Part shown: positions 45,629-60,600 of the stretch, in pieces
How the letters are laid out: the number at the start of each line of letters is the position of its first letter
Numbering within the stretch: the first letter of the stretch is position 1
Assembly: GCA_027922465.2 (NCBI GenBank)
Contig: BQMF02000027.1
Location: 868,001-932,000 of the forward strand
Length of the DNA: 64,000 nt
Direction: 5' to 3'
Origin: Turritopsis dohrnii
Taxonomy: Eukaryota > Cnidaria > Hydrozoa > Anthoathecata > Oceaniidae
Translations under genes and position numbers: made by a program
The notes under the pieces: generated by a model
Told to the model about the DNA's origin: nothing
The model's input: the letters and a program-made list of their open reading frames with translations, nothing else
Database searches by the model: none

Positions 45629-48600
45629 CTAGAGATGTAAATATGCATGATTTTAAAAGTACGTAGACAGGCTCTCATTTCTACAAATGTCTTTGTTAAC
45701 AAAAAGGTCCAATATTTTCGACATTCTTTGACTGGACTTTATACACGTGTTTTCTTTTACAAGCAACCTATTTATAAACAATACTAGTAAATTTTCTCGA
45801 AAAGTTAAGCAACAGTACTACGAGGATCATACATAAATTAGCAACATGCAATTTTGAAATCATGCAGCACTAGCATAGCTACAGCACATTTCTTTTAATT
45901 GTTACACTAGGTTGTCACACTAGGTTGCAGTACAATGTCCTACAACTTTGCTCTTAGATACATAAGATTGCACACAAAGAAACACAACAGGAAACACATA
46001 ATTTTTCATTTAGTACTTAGGAAAAAATTAACAACATTACTACTAAGGTCTGACCTTGGTTGCTTATAAAAAGTTCCACTAAAAAACGAAATAAAGGAAA
46101 TACGCGATTTAGTTTCAGTAGAAAAAACGTTCATCGACTTACCAACGACCCTTTTAAGAAGTGCTTGTAAAACATCTACGCAATGAATTTTATCGTCTTC
46201 TTTCATTGGTAGATTCAAGTTGTGCACGGCTACCTTATTTGGAAACGGTATACCTAGAGCATAAGAAGAAAGAAAAGCGTCTTCTTTATTTTTTGTTTAT
46301 TCCATTGATGATTTGTTTCATTCTCCTTGTACTTTTCTACCTTTAGCATATTTTTCGTTTATTTGAGTAAACATATTATTGTTGGAAAAACCCTTAACTT
46401 CTCTCGCTGATTCAATTCAACACTTTAGTTAAGTTAATGAGAAGAAAAATGAAATTTTTTAAACAAAGTTAATATTAGATAACTATTTATCGAAAACAAC
46501 CTTGAAGAGACACAAAGTAAAGTTCGTCCTATCAACAAATTTAGGTGATTTCTATGATGTGCAGTTCCGTACAGACACAAAATTGGTGCTAGCCTTAACA
46601 TCTTGAGAATTATCAGAAAACAATCAAGAATATCTGATCTAATTTTCTGTATGAAAGATGATTATGGTTGTAAAAAAAAGAAGCATACAAAATTGAGAAC
46701 TACAATCATGGCTTGTCAGAAGAACATTATTCGATCGGAAGAAATAGAAGCAAAAGGAACATTGATAAAACACGACTGATTATTGATACAAACACTTACA
46801 AACACAACTTTGTCATACGAATTCGTTACACCTACCTAATGGAGCACCAAGATTTGCCACCAAGAATGGCAATTTTTCAAACTCAATATATTGTGTGGCT
46901 TGCGGGTCATAAAGTTGCCAAACTGCATAAAACATCTCAATGTCTTCGTCTGTCACACCGATCTCTTCTTGCTCGTGAGCTTGGTTGAAATTCTCCAGGA
47001 TGACGGCGATATACATGTTGACGATAATCAGATACGTAATCAATATGAAGCTCACCAAAAACATGACGGCTATCCACGGCGTGCCGCAATTTCCGTTAGG
47101 TATATTTGCATAGTTTGGATCACAATTCGGTTCTTGAATCATCAAGGAATCTAAGATTTCATTCCATCCTGCTGACGTGGCCAGGCGAAACAAGACCAAC
47201 ATACTACTCCCAAACGTCTCAAAGTTGACAATATCATTCAATGCTCCTTGCTTTTTCACATAACCGAAATTAGACATTCCAATTATTGAATAGATGAAGA
47301 GGACGAGGAACAACAGTGCACCAATGTTAAGTAAAGCTGGCAGGGATATGGCCAGCGCTACCAACAAGCGCCTTATTCCTTTGGCGCTGTTGAAATAACG
47401 TAGTAAACGGCCAATTCGAAGCACACGCGCCACTCGAAGAACACTGGGCGTGACACCTAATAATACGTCTAGATATTCTAGGACAATACCTAGAAAATAA
47501 AACAGGTTAAAGAGTTACTTGATAAACGCACTGTCCATTTTGTATGAGGAGACCGGAAACAGATTTAAAATTATGTCGGAATATACTTCCGGTCAGATAT
47601 AATCTCACGATTGAAAAAAAGCAGTTCCTACTACATTCAACCAGCATAAATATCCTTCTGTATCATTTGCGATATTTTCTTTATATCGAATGGATTCTAC
47701 GATGTAATAAGTAAATAAAAAAATATCAACACAACACTTACCCACAAGAGATAATACAACTATGATAAAATCAAAAATATTCCATTTATCCAAAAAATAC
47801 TGATGCCGCAAAGCGATGATACGTAAAATAACTTCCACTGTGAATATGGCTGTGAAGATGAGATTTCCTATGTACAGCATGCTGGTGTAAGCTACAGGTT
47901 GCTGATAGTGTTGAAACATCATTAATACGATGTTGATCAGAATCAATACCATGGTAAACGTCTCGAATTTAGCACTGACAATGACATCGAAAAGCTTGGC
48001 TTGATAGAAATTCTAAGAAAAAAAATGAGATGAACAACGATTAATTCTTTCATTTGCACAATTCGTGTTGCGGTCACGACAATCAAAGAACTCACTCTAG
48101 GTCGGTGAATAATTCGTTTGGGTTTCTTCGTCAACGCCTTTTTAACAGTTGAAAACCACTGCTTCTGTTCAGTGGTCAGAAATACTTCGATGGCTCCACA
48201 GTCGTCGTATTGCTTCTTGAGACGGTAAAAGTTATCGATAATGACAGAGATGAAGAGGTTGAGAATGAAAAACGATCCAACGATTATGAAAATAACAAAG
48301 TAAAAGTAAGCGATGAAATTATTTTCGTGAACAGGCTGCTGGTCAATCTAAAATAAGCAATAACGAAAATATACGAACAACAAATCTTAACCGTTGAAAA
48401 CCTCTTACAAAATACAGATGAAGTTGATACACAGTTTTAAGGACAATTCTAGAGGTAGCCACCAAGTTAATTAGAATCAGATGCTTTTCTGATATGTGAT
48501 AGCTTACCTGAGTAGTATCAACAGCGTCTTTCATCACTTCAATCCAACCTTCAAAAGTTGCAACTTGTAGCAAAGGAAGAAATCCATTGAGTGCATTATC

Positions 48601-51600
48601 GAAATTAACGTGAGAGTTTTTCCACGTAAAACCGTTTCTTAGGCATTCAGATTTATTCGGTATAATTTTGGCATCAAACTTTATGTCTTCTTTATCGACA
48701 CACTTGTAAAATTTTCCACCAAAAAACTGCACCCCGAGTATACTGAATATGAGCCAAAAGACCAGGCACACTAACAAGACGTTACCAATGCTGGGGATAG
48801 CTTTTAACAAACTATTTACAACAATCTAGAATGACAATGAGACTCAGTAAACAGATAACGCAAATGGATCTGCATCAGTTTTAATTGAAAATATTATCAA
48901 AATATTGTGTTTGTTTCATAAGATCCTTGATCGTCTAAAAGTTAGACTTAGGTTTCACGTGACCTTTTTCTTAGTGTTACACCGCACTATTGTATTGCTC
49001 TGTTATATGATGTGATGGCAATTACATACCCTCATCCCATCCCATCGCGATACAGCTCTCAAAGGACGCAGGGCACGCAGTGTCCTCAGCGATCGTAAGC
49101 TTTGTAAACTATCTCCAGAATTTGAAAAACTGTTTATAACGCTAATGATTGACACCTAAGAAAATAGATGGTAAATGTTTTATAAATCAGATTGTATTTA
49201 TGCTGGGCATCTACATTAAAGTGTACGTTTGGTGTATCCATTTTCACATCTCTTCATTTCAAAATGGTATTTTTCAAGGCTACAGCAACTCACAATCAAA
49301 AAATAAAACAAACCGAAATCATGGCTTCAATTCACCAGGACTATGAAAAAAGGAATCAAATATTCCCTTACCAGTACAATCAGGCAATCTAAGCAGTTCC
49401 AAGGATTCTTGACATATCCACAGAGACCTAGTCCGATTAATTTCAATAAAAACTCAAGAATGAAGATAACACAAAAGATAATGTTCAGAATTTTAAGAGC
49501 CTCCTCCAACTTCGGCCTACTCGATAAATGGACGTCTTCAAATACCTAAAAAGACACAAGCAAAAAATTATAAAATTATAACAAGTTTACTGGAACTCTA
49601 TCTGACAACACATTGAACTTCTTAGAGAAATGATATATCGTTACTCTTACAAGTTACAATCCACTTTATTAGATAAAAGAAGCTTCATTAAAAATATCTG
49701 GTCACTTTCTGACATGGTTTCGACATAGACATTGCTTACATAAAGTTCACGCTGGATGAATTCAGCTACGCTTCCTGAAAGTTGTTTTAAATTTAAAGTT
49801 CACTAAGAAGCTTATACAAGACATGCCGATACTTACTAGAACGACGCTGCTAGCAATTATCAGCAGCAGAATTCCATTGTCAAACCATTTGCTCTTTATC
49901 AATTTTCTTATTTTAATACGGAAATTCATGAAGCTGCTGCTTTCCTTTTTATCTTTTTCTTCTTTGAAAATGCAACATGCGAATGACGGACAGAGTGGAT
50001 TCAACTTATGTAACGCTGCTGTGGATAGGTCTTGGTTGATTTTACCGTCATTTGTATTCAAGGATGTGATTGGGATTGACGTTCTTTGTTTTTCTGGTAA
50101 TGGTGTCAGATTTGTTCGTTGATCAGATTTTGGTTCTGCAGCATTTACAGATGACACAATGTCAGATGATATCGAGGTTCGGTTTGCGCCGATGTTTTCT
50201 TCATGCTATGGGGTTAAAAGTTGTGAACAAATTTCGGGCAATTTCAGATACATGCAAATCTTCACGCATTTAAAGCTAGAAATATACTTAAAATCTATTA
50301 AACAAAATATCTTACGTTGTCCGAATCATTGAGGGATTTTATGGTACCAAGTGGATCCCCTAAAATAAGAAACAAGTTTACATAGTGCATATTCAAAATC
50401 ACTTCAGATGGCTTTCAATTGGCCCATATTTGTGCAGACACTTGAAATATCAATGAACGGTTAAGCATGGTTTTGTTACAGGCTGAAACATACCAGCGCC
50501 TGCACTAGGATCCACCTTTTGTCCTTTGAACGCCTGCTGTAATTTGGCCAATTTTCGGGTACTGGATACCCACTTCAACTTCGTCTTCATTGAACTTTTC
50601 TTTTTTAACTCTTCTTCCATGGCTTGGTCAGCAAATGAATTCAATAGAAGAGCCAAAAACAGATTTAACACCTGTAAGAATGCGAGTGATATGATTTATT
50701 ACTGCACATTGTTTTTCTTTAGAACTGCTGTGATTTTATTCTAAATTTTAAGAATTTTTACCAAAAAGTTTCCAACAATCAAAGCAGGGAGGAAAAATGC
50801 AGTTGCCCATGTTCCTGTGGTCTGCATGCAATCAAACAAAGGTTCTATCCATTCTCCGCATAGTACACGAAATATCATCATGATGGAATGGCCAAAGTTG
50901 TTAAAATTCCAGTCTGGTACCTTTGAAGAAATGGAAACATTCGATGATACCAATATAGGTTTATTTTTCTTTGTTATTTTTGAGTTACACACACTTTGTT
51001 TGTGTTAAAATCATTCATAAACTGAAAACTAAAGGAACTAACAAGCTTAGACTTACTTTACCATCTGGAAAACTTTCGGCTTTATAACTGTTTCCAAACA
51101 CATGAGTACCGACAACAGCAAACATATAAACAATTATACCAAGGATGAGGGTCAGATTCCCCAAAGCATTTAAACTTCTCCCGATGGCTGATAAAAGTAA
51201 TCGCATTGTGGACCAAGATTGAGCAAGTTTCAGTACACGAAACTAAATGATAAATAAAAGGTAAAAGGTATATAGATCCAATCAAAAAAAAGGACTAGCC
51301 TTCAGGACGTTAAGCCAAACTTCTATTGACTTTTATTGACAGATCATTTTAGATGTTGCTAACACCATCCTCCCAGCAGGTACAATTATTAAATATCTCT
51401 ACGGAGGAGTGCATTTCTATAGAAATCTCCACACTATTTCACTTAAAATGCTCTCCGTCACAGTGACTTTTTGACGATTTTGCCCACTGGGCTTTGGCAC
51501 AATATACCTCTTTGTTAAGGAATCTATCTATGGATCAATAAAAATTGAAGAGAAAAGGAAATAGAGTCCTCTAGTTCCTGAACTAGACAACATACCAATC

Positions 51601-54600
51601 TCAGTGATCTAATTATAGTAAAATCCCCATTATTCGAGCTAACAGCAATTTCAATGATTAAATCAACAATGCTGAGTAACACGACTAGACCATCGAAGAT
51701 GTTCCATTTACTTTTCACGTAACCAAAAGGCGTGAATGCGATCAATTTTAGCACCATTTCGACGACAAAGATACCTGTAAAAGTCTAAGAAAAGCGGGAA
51801 CGTTTGTTAGAAACTTGACACAATAAACTTCCAAGATAACATCATTGTTATAAAATCCTAAACCAACACTCATATTGAAGACACAATCATTATCATTTGT
51901 AAGTAAAGCAAAAACTGGCGTGATAAAGTGTATGGATGGAGAACATCCTTAAAAACTCTTACATGATTTGAAATATCCAAAGCTTGTTTTAGTCTTCGGT
52001 CCATCCGGTCATATTCCAACGCCAGACAGATAGTGTTTAACAAAATGAAAATAGTGACGGCTAATTCAAACATCGGATTCATAACAAGTCGATATACTTT
52101 CCGACGAAATTTTTGTCCCCTTGTTAAATGTTTGTCCTCAATATCACCGTAAGGTACAGGGTAGTGAGTTTGTAAGTCTGAATTCAATCGACTAGAAACA
52201 CGCGAGGCTAGCGAGATTTTTTGTTGACGAATTTCGGTTGGCGAAGGCTTCGTCTCTTCGTTTTGTACCGGCACGTGCAATCTTTTACCGACACTTCGTA
52301 CACTGGCAACATTTAGCTTTCTTGTCGGTGTCGTGTCTTCGTTCGAAAGCTTATCGCCACTTGTTCGAAGTTTATCTTTGACACGATCTAGTTTGACGCG
52401 ATTGATGATTTTAGTAAGCTTTTGACGAGCAATCGAGTTCGGAGTACTCTCATCTTCTTTATCAACACTATTGTTGGTCGTACTGGGCTGTGTATGAAAC
52501 ACCTTACCCAAGGCGACGGTTTTACTTCTGTTTTTGCTGCTTTTTTTGGTGTTACTAGAGAGTATGATGACGCTGGGTCCTGTTTTGACGCAGGACAGAT
52601 TGCTTATATCGTCTATAGTAGGGTCATCGTATAAAAGTTTGGGTAGAATACGTTTGTGAAGAGAATACGAAGATGCAACTTCACGTAAGAACTCGTATTG
52701 CGTTTCCTACAAAACAACAAAGTAGAGTGATGTAAAATAAAAACAAATTATCAGATAGAGATCTTGTTCTTCAACAATAAGATTATGTCGAACTGCTTGC
52801 TATCTCAAAACTTGTCACAAGGGTGTTCTCTTATTTTTAGAAGATCGAGGGGATGACGTCATCAAAACCTCGCCACCACATAGTTCTTTGTATTTCTTGT
52901 TTTTGTATTATATAGCGCCTCATCAAAATAGCCATTGCCGAAAGCAAAATGGCGATGGTTTATTTTGATTTGATATATAATGAACTCACCAAATCTGCAT
53001 TTTGTGCAGTCTCCTGCTGGTACGACACTGCCACAACGGCCAGTACCAGGTTAATAAGATAGAAAGAACCAAAAAATATAACAATCATGAAATAAAAGAC
53101 ATATAGGGGACCGAGTGATGCTCCAATCTATAATGAAGAAAAACAAGGTCAAACTAGATGGTCTTTTAGTTTTGTTTGGAAGAACGAGGCATTACGTAAT
53201 AAATTGCTCGCTTTAACGAGACGAAATAAAAGTCTGATATATCGAGATCTTTCCAACAATTCATGGACATTTCAGGGTCTTGTGTCGTGGCGTGTGTTCT
53301 AAGCCTTAATGATAATGTTGTGGCGTGTATTCTAAGCCTTAATGATAATGGCATTTACGAGCGTTACCACTCGGATTGTTTTTCATATTTTAAACTTGAT
53401 ACAGTAACATTAGCTTACGTGTAGATACACATCTTCCCAGAAGTCTAACGTAACCAGCTGAAATGATGTCAAGAGGGACCAGCCAAAGTCATCATAGCTG
53501 GTAAAGCCATAATTTGGGTTTGGGCCAACATCCGGTAGACAGGTATAATTCCCAGGGCATTTCCTGTATGACAAAACAAAAAACGAAATAATTATGTTTA
53601 CTTTTTGATTCAATTGCACTATATCAATTAAAAGGACGCAATTTCGTGGCTCTAATCTGTCCAATTTAGTAATACTGTAATGCTGTACCAATATGTTGTA
53701 GTATGTTGCATTTAATGCAGGGTTTCTGTGATTATGTTCGTGTTATGCTAACAATATCGTATCACCTACTCACTGCATATATATATATATATAAAACTAT
53801 CCTTGGTGAAGCTCGTATTTCTTCTTTCCCTACACACAACATCGTAGAAGTAAAGAAGAGATCTTACATTGAACCACTTGCATTTCCACATATTTGTATT
53901 GGCTCGTACCAATTTGCTGAAAAACAAGGTGACAGATTTACGTGGTTTTACGCAGATATAGGTAGAACTTGACCGTAAAATTTAATTAAAATAGTCACCA
54001 TCTAACATAAAAGCGTAACACACATTCGCTATTATATTCTAAAGGAATGTCCTTAAAAATAGCAGCATCAGTCATCAACATCTTATTAACTATTTCGTTT
54101 TTGCATTGCAAGCAACCATAATTCATTCTCTCCCCCCCCCCCCCCCTTTTCCTTGGTGATGTATGATTTTAAGTCTCGTTAGCATTGACTGCCATTAAAA
54201 CAAAAAGCCTTCACGTTCCCTATACTTACAAGAATTCCGTATCTGTAAATACCAGCTCTGGTTTGCTGTTAAGTTCAAATGGCTTGTCACACACCGGTTA
54301 TGAAAATGCCCGGAAAAAAGTTGCAAACCAACCAGTGCAAAAACACAAATAAAGAATGCAGTCAATATCAGCACGTCTGATAACATTCTCATCGACTTTA
54401 ATAAAGCATTTACCATCGTTTTCAAACCTAAGACAGATTGAAAGGTAATATAATTAACTATTGAAGCAGACGGATTTGTTGAGTTGGATGTCCAAACGAA
54501 TTTTCAAGTTACAGTACTAACAAACAAAAAGAAGATACAATCCCAGTGGGCAAAATCCTCAAAAAGTCACTGTGACGGAGTTCATTTTTATTGAAATTGT

Positions 54601-57600
54601 GTGTACATGTCTATAGAAATGCACTTCTTCTCAGAGATTTTTTAATAAGTGTGCCGGCTGGAATTCGTTCAATTCCGGTATGGCGTCCATAGTTATGGTT
54701 CGTATGAAGTAAATTATCGTGTGTTTTTTGCTCAATATAATTTCAGACTGAAATCGTTGTACACATTTTTGCGAAATATTATTGGCCTCACGTAATGTGT
54801 TTATTTTGCTATAGTTCCTAGAGTGTTACGACCCACCCACAAGCTAATTGAATTCCAATACATTTCAAACTGTATGACCGCTACCGATGATGGAATGGAC
54901 TGCAAACTGCCATCATTGGAGACAATTCTCCATTACAATTACATTGTGGATTTACCAAGCTCTGGTAGGATTTTCGATCTAATGGCTTTTGGGTTATTCC
55001 GTATAATTGTGGGACAGTCTGTCATCCACCATTTCCAATTTCAATGAGACTTGCTGGCGATGTTCATACCATTGAGAAAAGAAAGAGTGACAAGTTTGGA
55101 GGCAAAATGTTAAGCAGTTCTAGAATACTTCAGATGTCATTGAAATTGGAGATGGTGGGTGACAGACTGTTCCTAAATTATATTAAATTACCTTTTTTTC
55201 AGTAGAACATTGTTGCTAAGCTCGATATAACTCTTACCTTCTATAGCAGAAATTGTCCGTAATGCTCTCAGAACACGGAATGTCCGTATCCCCGAGAAAT
55301 TGAATACGACGCCTGGTGCTAGTGTTACGTATCTACAAAAGTGAAAATTTTTAAGATAGTGTTTGACTGGTAAACTTAGAAAATACCTGATTCCAATTAG
55401 ACTTGATATCTACCGATACCAATGAGTGATGGTAAGAGCAACCAAGGAAACCTACCCAAGCAACACCACAATAAAATCTAACCAATTCCACGGGTCGCGA
55501 AGGTAAGCAAAGCTATGTAGCACAAATCCTTTAGCAATAATTTTGAGAACCATTTCTGTCGTATATATAACAGTAAAGACGTATCTGTAATAAAGGAAAA
55601 CGTAAATAGCACATAACTTTTGCAGGAATGGTTTCAGTTCCAATGTAACCGCCTAAGGCAATGTGTTCTAGTCCCACTCAAATGCGTTTTGAAGTCCACA
55701 GTGGTAAACTGGGTGTTCGGGCTAGCTGGAACACTTATCACAATAAGGACTACAAACGTTCGGCTACTATTTATTATTCAACTGTCAATCCACAGCATAC
55801 GTTTTCATGATATTTATTTTTTTTTTTTTTCGCTTAGACAAAACAAAGTTTGAGTAACTTTTCCATTTTGAAAAAAAAAACAACCCTGAACAGTAAAAGA
55901 CAGATACTTCATCCTTGAAAGATATCGTAAACAAAGTTAGAAGTGACTGAATATAAAGAATTTAATACGACTGAAAACTAAGATTAAAAAATAATAAAGC
56001 AACCGTTATCTTACTCAGCTTCCTCTGGGGCGTTATCCAGCGCCAAGAACACACAATTGATTAATATGGTCAATATAACAAAAAACTCAAATAGCTGGTT
56101 CGTGATCATGTAGATGATGCATTTTCGAATTGGATTAGTTGGTCCAAAAGCCCATAATGACTTGGCTTTGTTAAAACGATACACATAAACTTTTCCAAGA
56201 CGGCTAGCGAGGACCAAGAAAGTCTAAAATTAAAACAAAAAGTTAATCTGTTATCTGTTGGGTATCTGTTAAGTTAGCTGCTAAACTATATGAAGCGAAA
56301 CACATGCAAAAGTGTGATAAGTTATATGGCACACAGGAAACACATCTGATGCATGCACTGTCTTTGCAACATGCAACTTGATAATGTTTATCAACTTGTT
56401 CTATGATGAAACGAAAGGTCCTTGGTACTGCAGGCTGAAAATTTTGGATATAGAAGCGCGTGCAGATATAGTTGATCCATTATGCATTTGATTCTTCTTT
56501 CATTTTAAATGAAGGAAACAAACTTTGTGTTGCTGCCTAAATGACCTAAAATTTAGATCTTGATAGTTATTACATATCAAATATTTTTCACCATTTTGGA
56601 ACACACTTCATTGTCATCATCAACCATATTAGCAATATTCAAATTATTCTTTTGTTCTTTTCAACTAGTATCCCGGGTAAAAACTTTTTACGGAACTTAA
56701 CTTCAAAAACATTAGGTCAAATACACCATTCCCATGTATGTACCCCGTGAAGAAAAAATAAATCATGTAATCGCAACTCAAAAGTGTACCCATGTTGTAG
56801 AGCTTGAAAAACTGAGCAAAAAAATGTATGGGATCATTTCGCTACGACCAACCGTTAGAGAGATATCGCTGATCAAAGATTGTGATGACGTCATATCCGC
56901 AGTACCAAATAAAATTTAGGCCCAAATGATGCGTCACCCCATCACCCATATCGCTGACCCCAAAAAACGTCAGTTATCCCTATTGGTTCTTGAGATATTT
57001 CCCCAAAAACGTCGCGTTCGATTGGGGATGCAATGCAATGATTCCCCGTGATCATAAAAAACTGACGTCAAATGATGCCACGTGCTTTTGGAATGATCGT
57101 GAAAAAAGTGTCTCTCGCCTCTACGTGGTTTTACGCGCACATAAGAGGACGATGACCGTAAAAATTAAACAAATATATCACTCTCTAAAATAAAAGTGGT
57201 ATGCACAAATGCGAATTAGTATTCTTTTCAATTTCAGATTCATACCTTCATTTCTTGATATTAGTTCTTCGCACCAGAAAAAGACTGCGATAAACAATTG
57301 ACTTTTCATATCAATCGTTGGTATTTCACTATCTTTATGGAAATGCTTTAACCGTAGCATAGCTAGCAGACGCAGAAATAATCTAATTTCAAGTGATAGA
57401 ATAGAATGAAACTCCTCAACAGATAGATCACGAAACTTCGTTAACTTTCCTACGAGATCTCAGCAGGCAAACCACGAAAGGGATATGACAAATATGAAAT
57501 ATGATTAGAAACAAAGCCGACAATATTCAATTCTCACATAGTGTGGATTACGTCGATGTCAAAATATTCACCTGCAAAAAAGCTGCACGGAAAAAATTCA

Positions 57601-60600
57601 TGAAGGCGTTTGAATGTTACGTCAATGTTTAGAATAGCAACACAAACGAAAAAAGACAAAATTGCGGTGTTACTAAATTTAACTCCTTTTGTTATTCAAT
57701 CATGTCCAACACATGGTAATTTTATTGAAAACAACAAAAAATATACAACAACAAACTTTGTGGGTGTGTTTGACCATACCTCTAAAAAGTCTTGACTGTC
57801 AAAAAAATGTCTGTACGGATATTTCAAAGCCATAAAACGTTCTAAATTTTCTTGCGTTTCAAGGAGGGGAATAGTTTCTTCCGTTTTTCTTGTATTTCCA
57901 GTCTTGCGAACTTTTTGTTGCCATTCCATATCTGTTCATGCTTACATGTATTTATGATGAATGAATCAGCTTCAGAGGCGCAAAATATAGATGATTTAGT
58001 TATAAAGTCACAAAACAAAATGACGTGCACCCGACTGTTAACCTTTTTTCCTAATATTTATGTTAAAATATTATGTATTTCTTATATTTATTTATTTCAA
58101 ACTATTATTTGTTTGTTTATTTGTTTTGACTTTCTGATATTTAGGAAGTAACATCCCCCAGTTTTTTTGTTTGCATATTATTCCACAACATCACCCTTTG
58201 ATTTGCTCATCATCTTCGTATTTTCTTTACGTTATATGCAACAAGCGTTTTCTTTTCTTTTCCTTATTCTTCTTATCTATAGTTTTGTTTTGATGTTTTA
58301 TTTTTTGTCCTTTTTTTTTTCTCTTCCTTCGAAAAATTCATTTTCCTTCAAATTAACACTGTCGGTATGAATAATTAAAAATCTATTTTCGAAACTTTGA
58401 AACTTTTCATAAAAGAGAAAAGGAAAAAGAAAACAAAAAAAGTGCTACCAATAGCGATGGTTTTCTTCATTTCTATGCCCTGGTTGAAAATATGAAGATT
58501 CCCAGACATTTTATAAACAAATTTTTGAATGTTGCAACATCACAAGTGGACTTGCATCAAGACGAATGCATTTTAAAAACGGTAATTGATCACGAACCAC
58601 TTCTTTCAATACAGATGAAACCATCATACATAACTCATTCTTTGCTATTTCTGAAATCTATTCTGACAACTCTAAGGTTTGTAAAAACAAAACAAAATAA
58701 AAAAAGCACTTTATTTAAAATCCATGGACGTAAGGTTTGACACTTGATCAAACCATGAAGGTAGGTATTTTTTCTACCTCCATGGTCAAACGGAGGGAAT
58801 CAAATTAAGTGAAAGTGAGAATGCATGGACAACCACGACCACGACCACGACCTATTTCGCAATTAATCCTTTGTTTGAACAAAAACGTCTTTAAGTATCA
58901 TGTCTTTCGGCAGAAAAATAAAAATGAAAAAAAAAACAGACAAAGAGAAACAAAAACCCATAAACATAAACTTTTTCACCCCTTTGGAAAGAATGGGATA
59001 ATGATAATAAAACGTAATGATAAAGGTAGACTGGATTTGACTTCACCAGAGTCAGAGCCAGTGGGCAAAATCGTCACTGCTTCTTCGCAGAGAGTTTTTA
59101 ACGAATGTACCGGCTGAGAGAATCAGAGTCAAGAGAGTTTCGGTTTCGGGGTATTGGGGGATTATATACCAGGAGAGGTATTTGGTGTCATGTTAATAAG
59201 TCCAGAAACGTTATAAAGCAGTGTGACTTCCGTAAATAAAGATAGCAAATAAAAAGAATAAAATGCAGAACAATGTTTGTGATAAGCCTCAAATGGCCTC
59301 AATAATAACAACAATGACGCCCTAAAACGCCCTAAATATCGTTACAGGTCATCACATATAGTGTTTAAACAAAATTCAGGAAGGGCGTATCTTTTAGCCA
59401 AATCACCTACTATTCAACATATTATGGGGGGTTTCGTGTCCTAACTTCCTTCAAATTATGTCCTTGGAGTGTTTCAAACAGTTCCAGGGGAAATACAGTT
59501 CCTTTGCACAGTATATACAATTTCAAGCAAATAAATATCCTTAAATTTACATTGAACGTCACAGCTTTCCTACACCATTCAATCATCAGCATGATTTCTC
59601 TTGTTTTTCAAATTCCATTTTCATCTTTTTCTTTCTCGCAATTAATAATAATGTAGATGAAAAATTTCCTAACAGAATACTCTAAAATTTTCGGTTCACG
59701 GCAATTTAGACAAATACATTTACAATTCAGAAATGTACCATTATTATTGTCGTGTTTTTGGCGATAAAACGATCTATCGTTACGTCATTTCTATTCGTAT
59801 TATCTTATCACTTCCTTGTTTTCGTTTTCATTTATTTTTTAGACAAAATCTCCAAATTCAAAATGGTGTCCACGCTATGTAGAGAAAGTTTTTATTTTAT
59901 TTGTTTTATTTGCTTCGATTAATTTTTCTCGTTCAGTAATTTTCATTTCATGTTTAGTTCATTTAGTTTACAATATCAGAAAATGAGCGAGACGAAAACT
60001 TCATTCGAATCTTGAACTCTTTTCTATCCTTACCTTTCTATCTGGTCTATCAAAGTCTTCCAAAAACGTGCCTTGCGCATAATATTGCAAACCGATGTTA
60101 TCCCAAGTGTTTTCATAAATAAACTCCGTTGACGATTTTCGGCGAGTATAGTTAGCTATGGATTGCTTATACCCATATGAATTGTATTTCCTTCTAGCCT
60201 GCAATCTCACCGGTGATTCCAGCTGCCCATCACTGGGACTTAAGGAGGAAGCGTCCATACTAGTTGTGGAGTGAAATTGATTGGCTAGTACCGTATCCAT
60301 ATCTTGTTGAATCTGACCCGAATATCCGATCTGATTCAAATACATTTTTATTATCTATCTGTCTATTTGCTGTCAAATTTCAATTTTGATCTTAGCTCCA
60401 ATATTTCATTTACAAATGATCAGCTTATACCCAATTCTGAATATCGACATTATTAAATGTTTGAAAAAATAGAAAGAATAATTTTCGAATGTCAATCCAA
60501 ACCTATCAAAGAAAAACACTTCTATGATTTTAATATAAGAAAACAAAATTCCATGTGGCTTTACTTCATTTAAAGTTTCTTTATCGTTATGTACGTCTTT

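Noticed and set aside
50762..50920. DKEA-type (medusozoan sodium-selective) filter
   Set aside because: The domain II filter residue is clearly Glu (LCGEWIE) and domain III is also Glu (ATFEGWIE), so the ring is DEEA.
46713..51008. Many plus-strand ORFs across 44.8-52.6 kb
   Set aside because: They are shadows of conserved NaV2 exons on the minus strand.
53703..53972. 89-codon ORF on the plus strand
   Set aside because: It is antisense to the NaV2 microexon 8 and runs into a diverged Helitron-like fragment. It has no motifs of its own.
58748..58790. Perfect-looking hairpin around ACCATGAAGGTAG / CTACCTCCATGGT
   Set aside because: It is a single short inverted repeat in an AT-rich intron without flanking duplication. 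Terminator-like hairpins have no such role in an animal gene.
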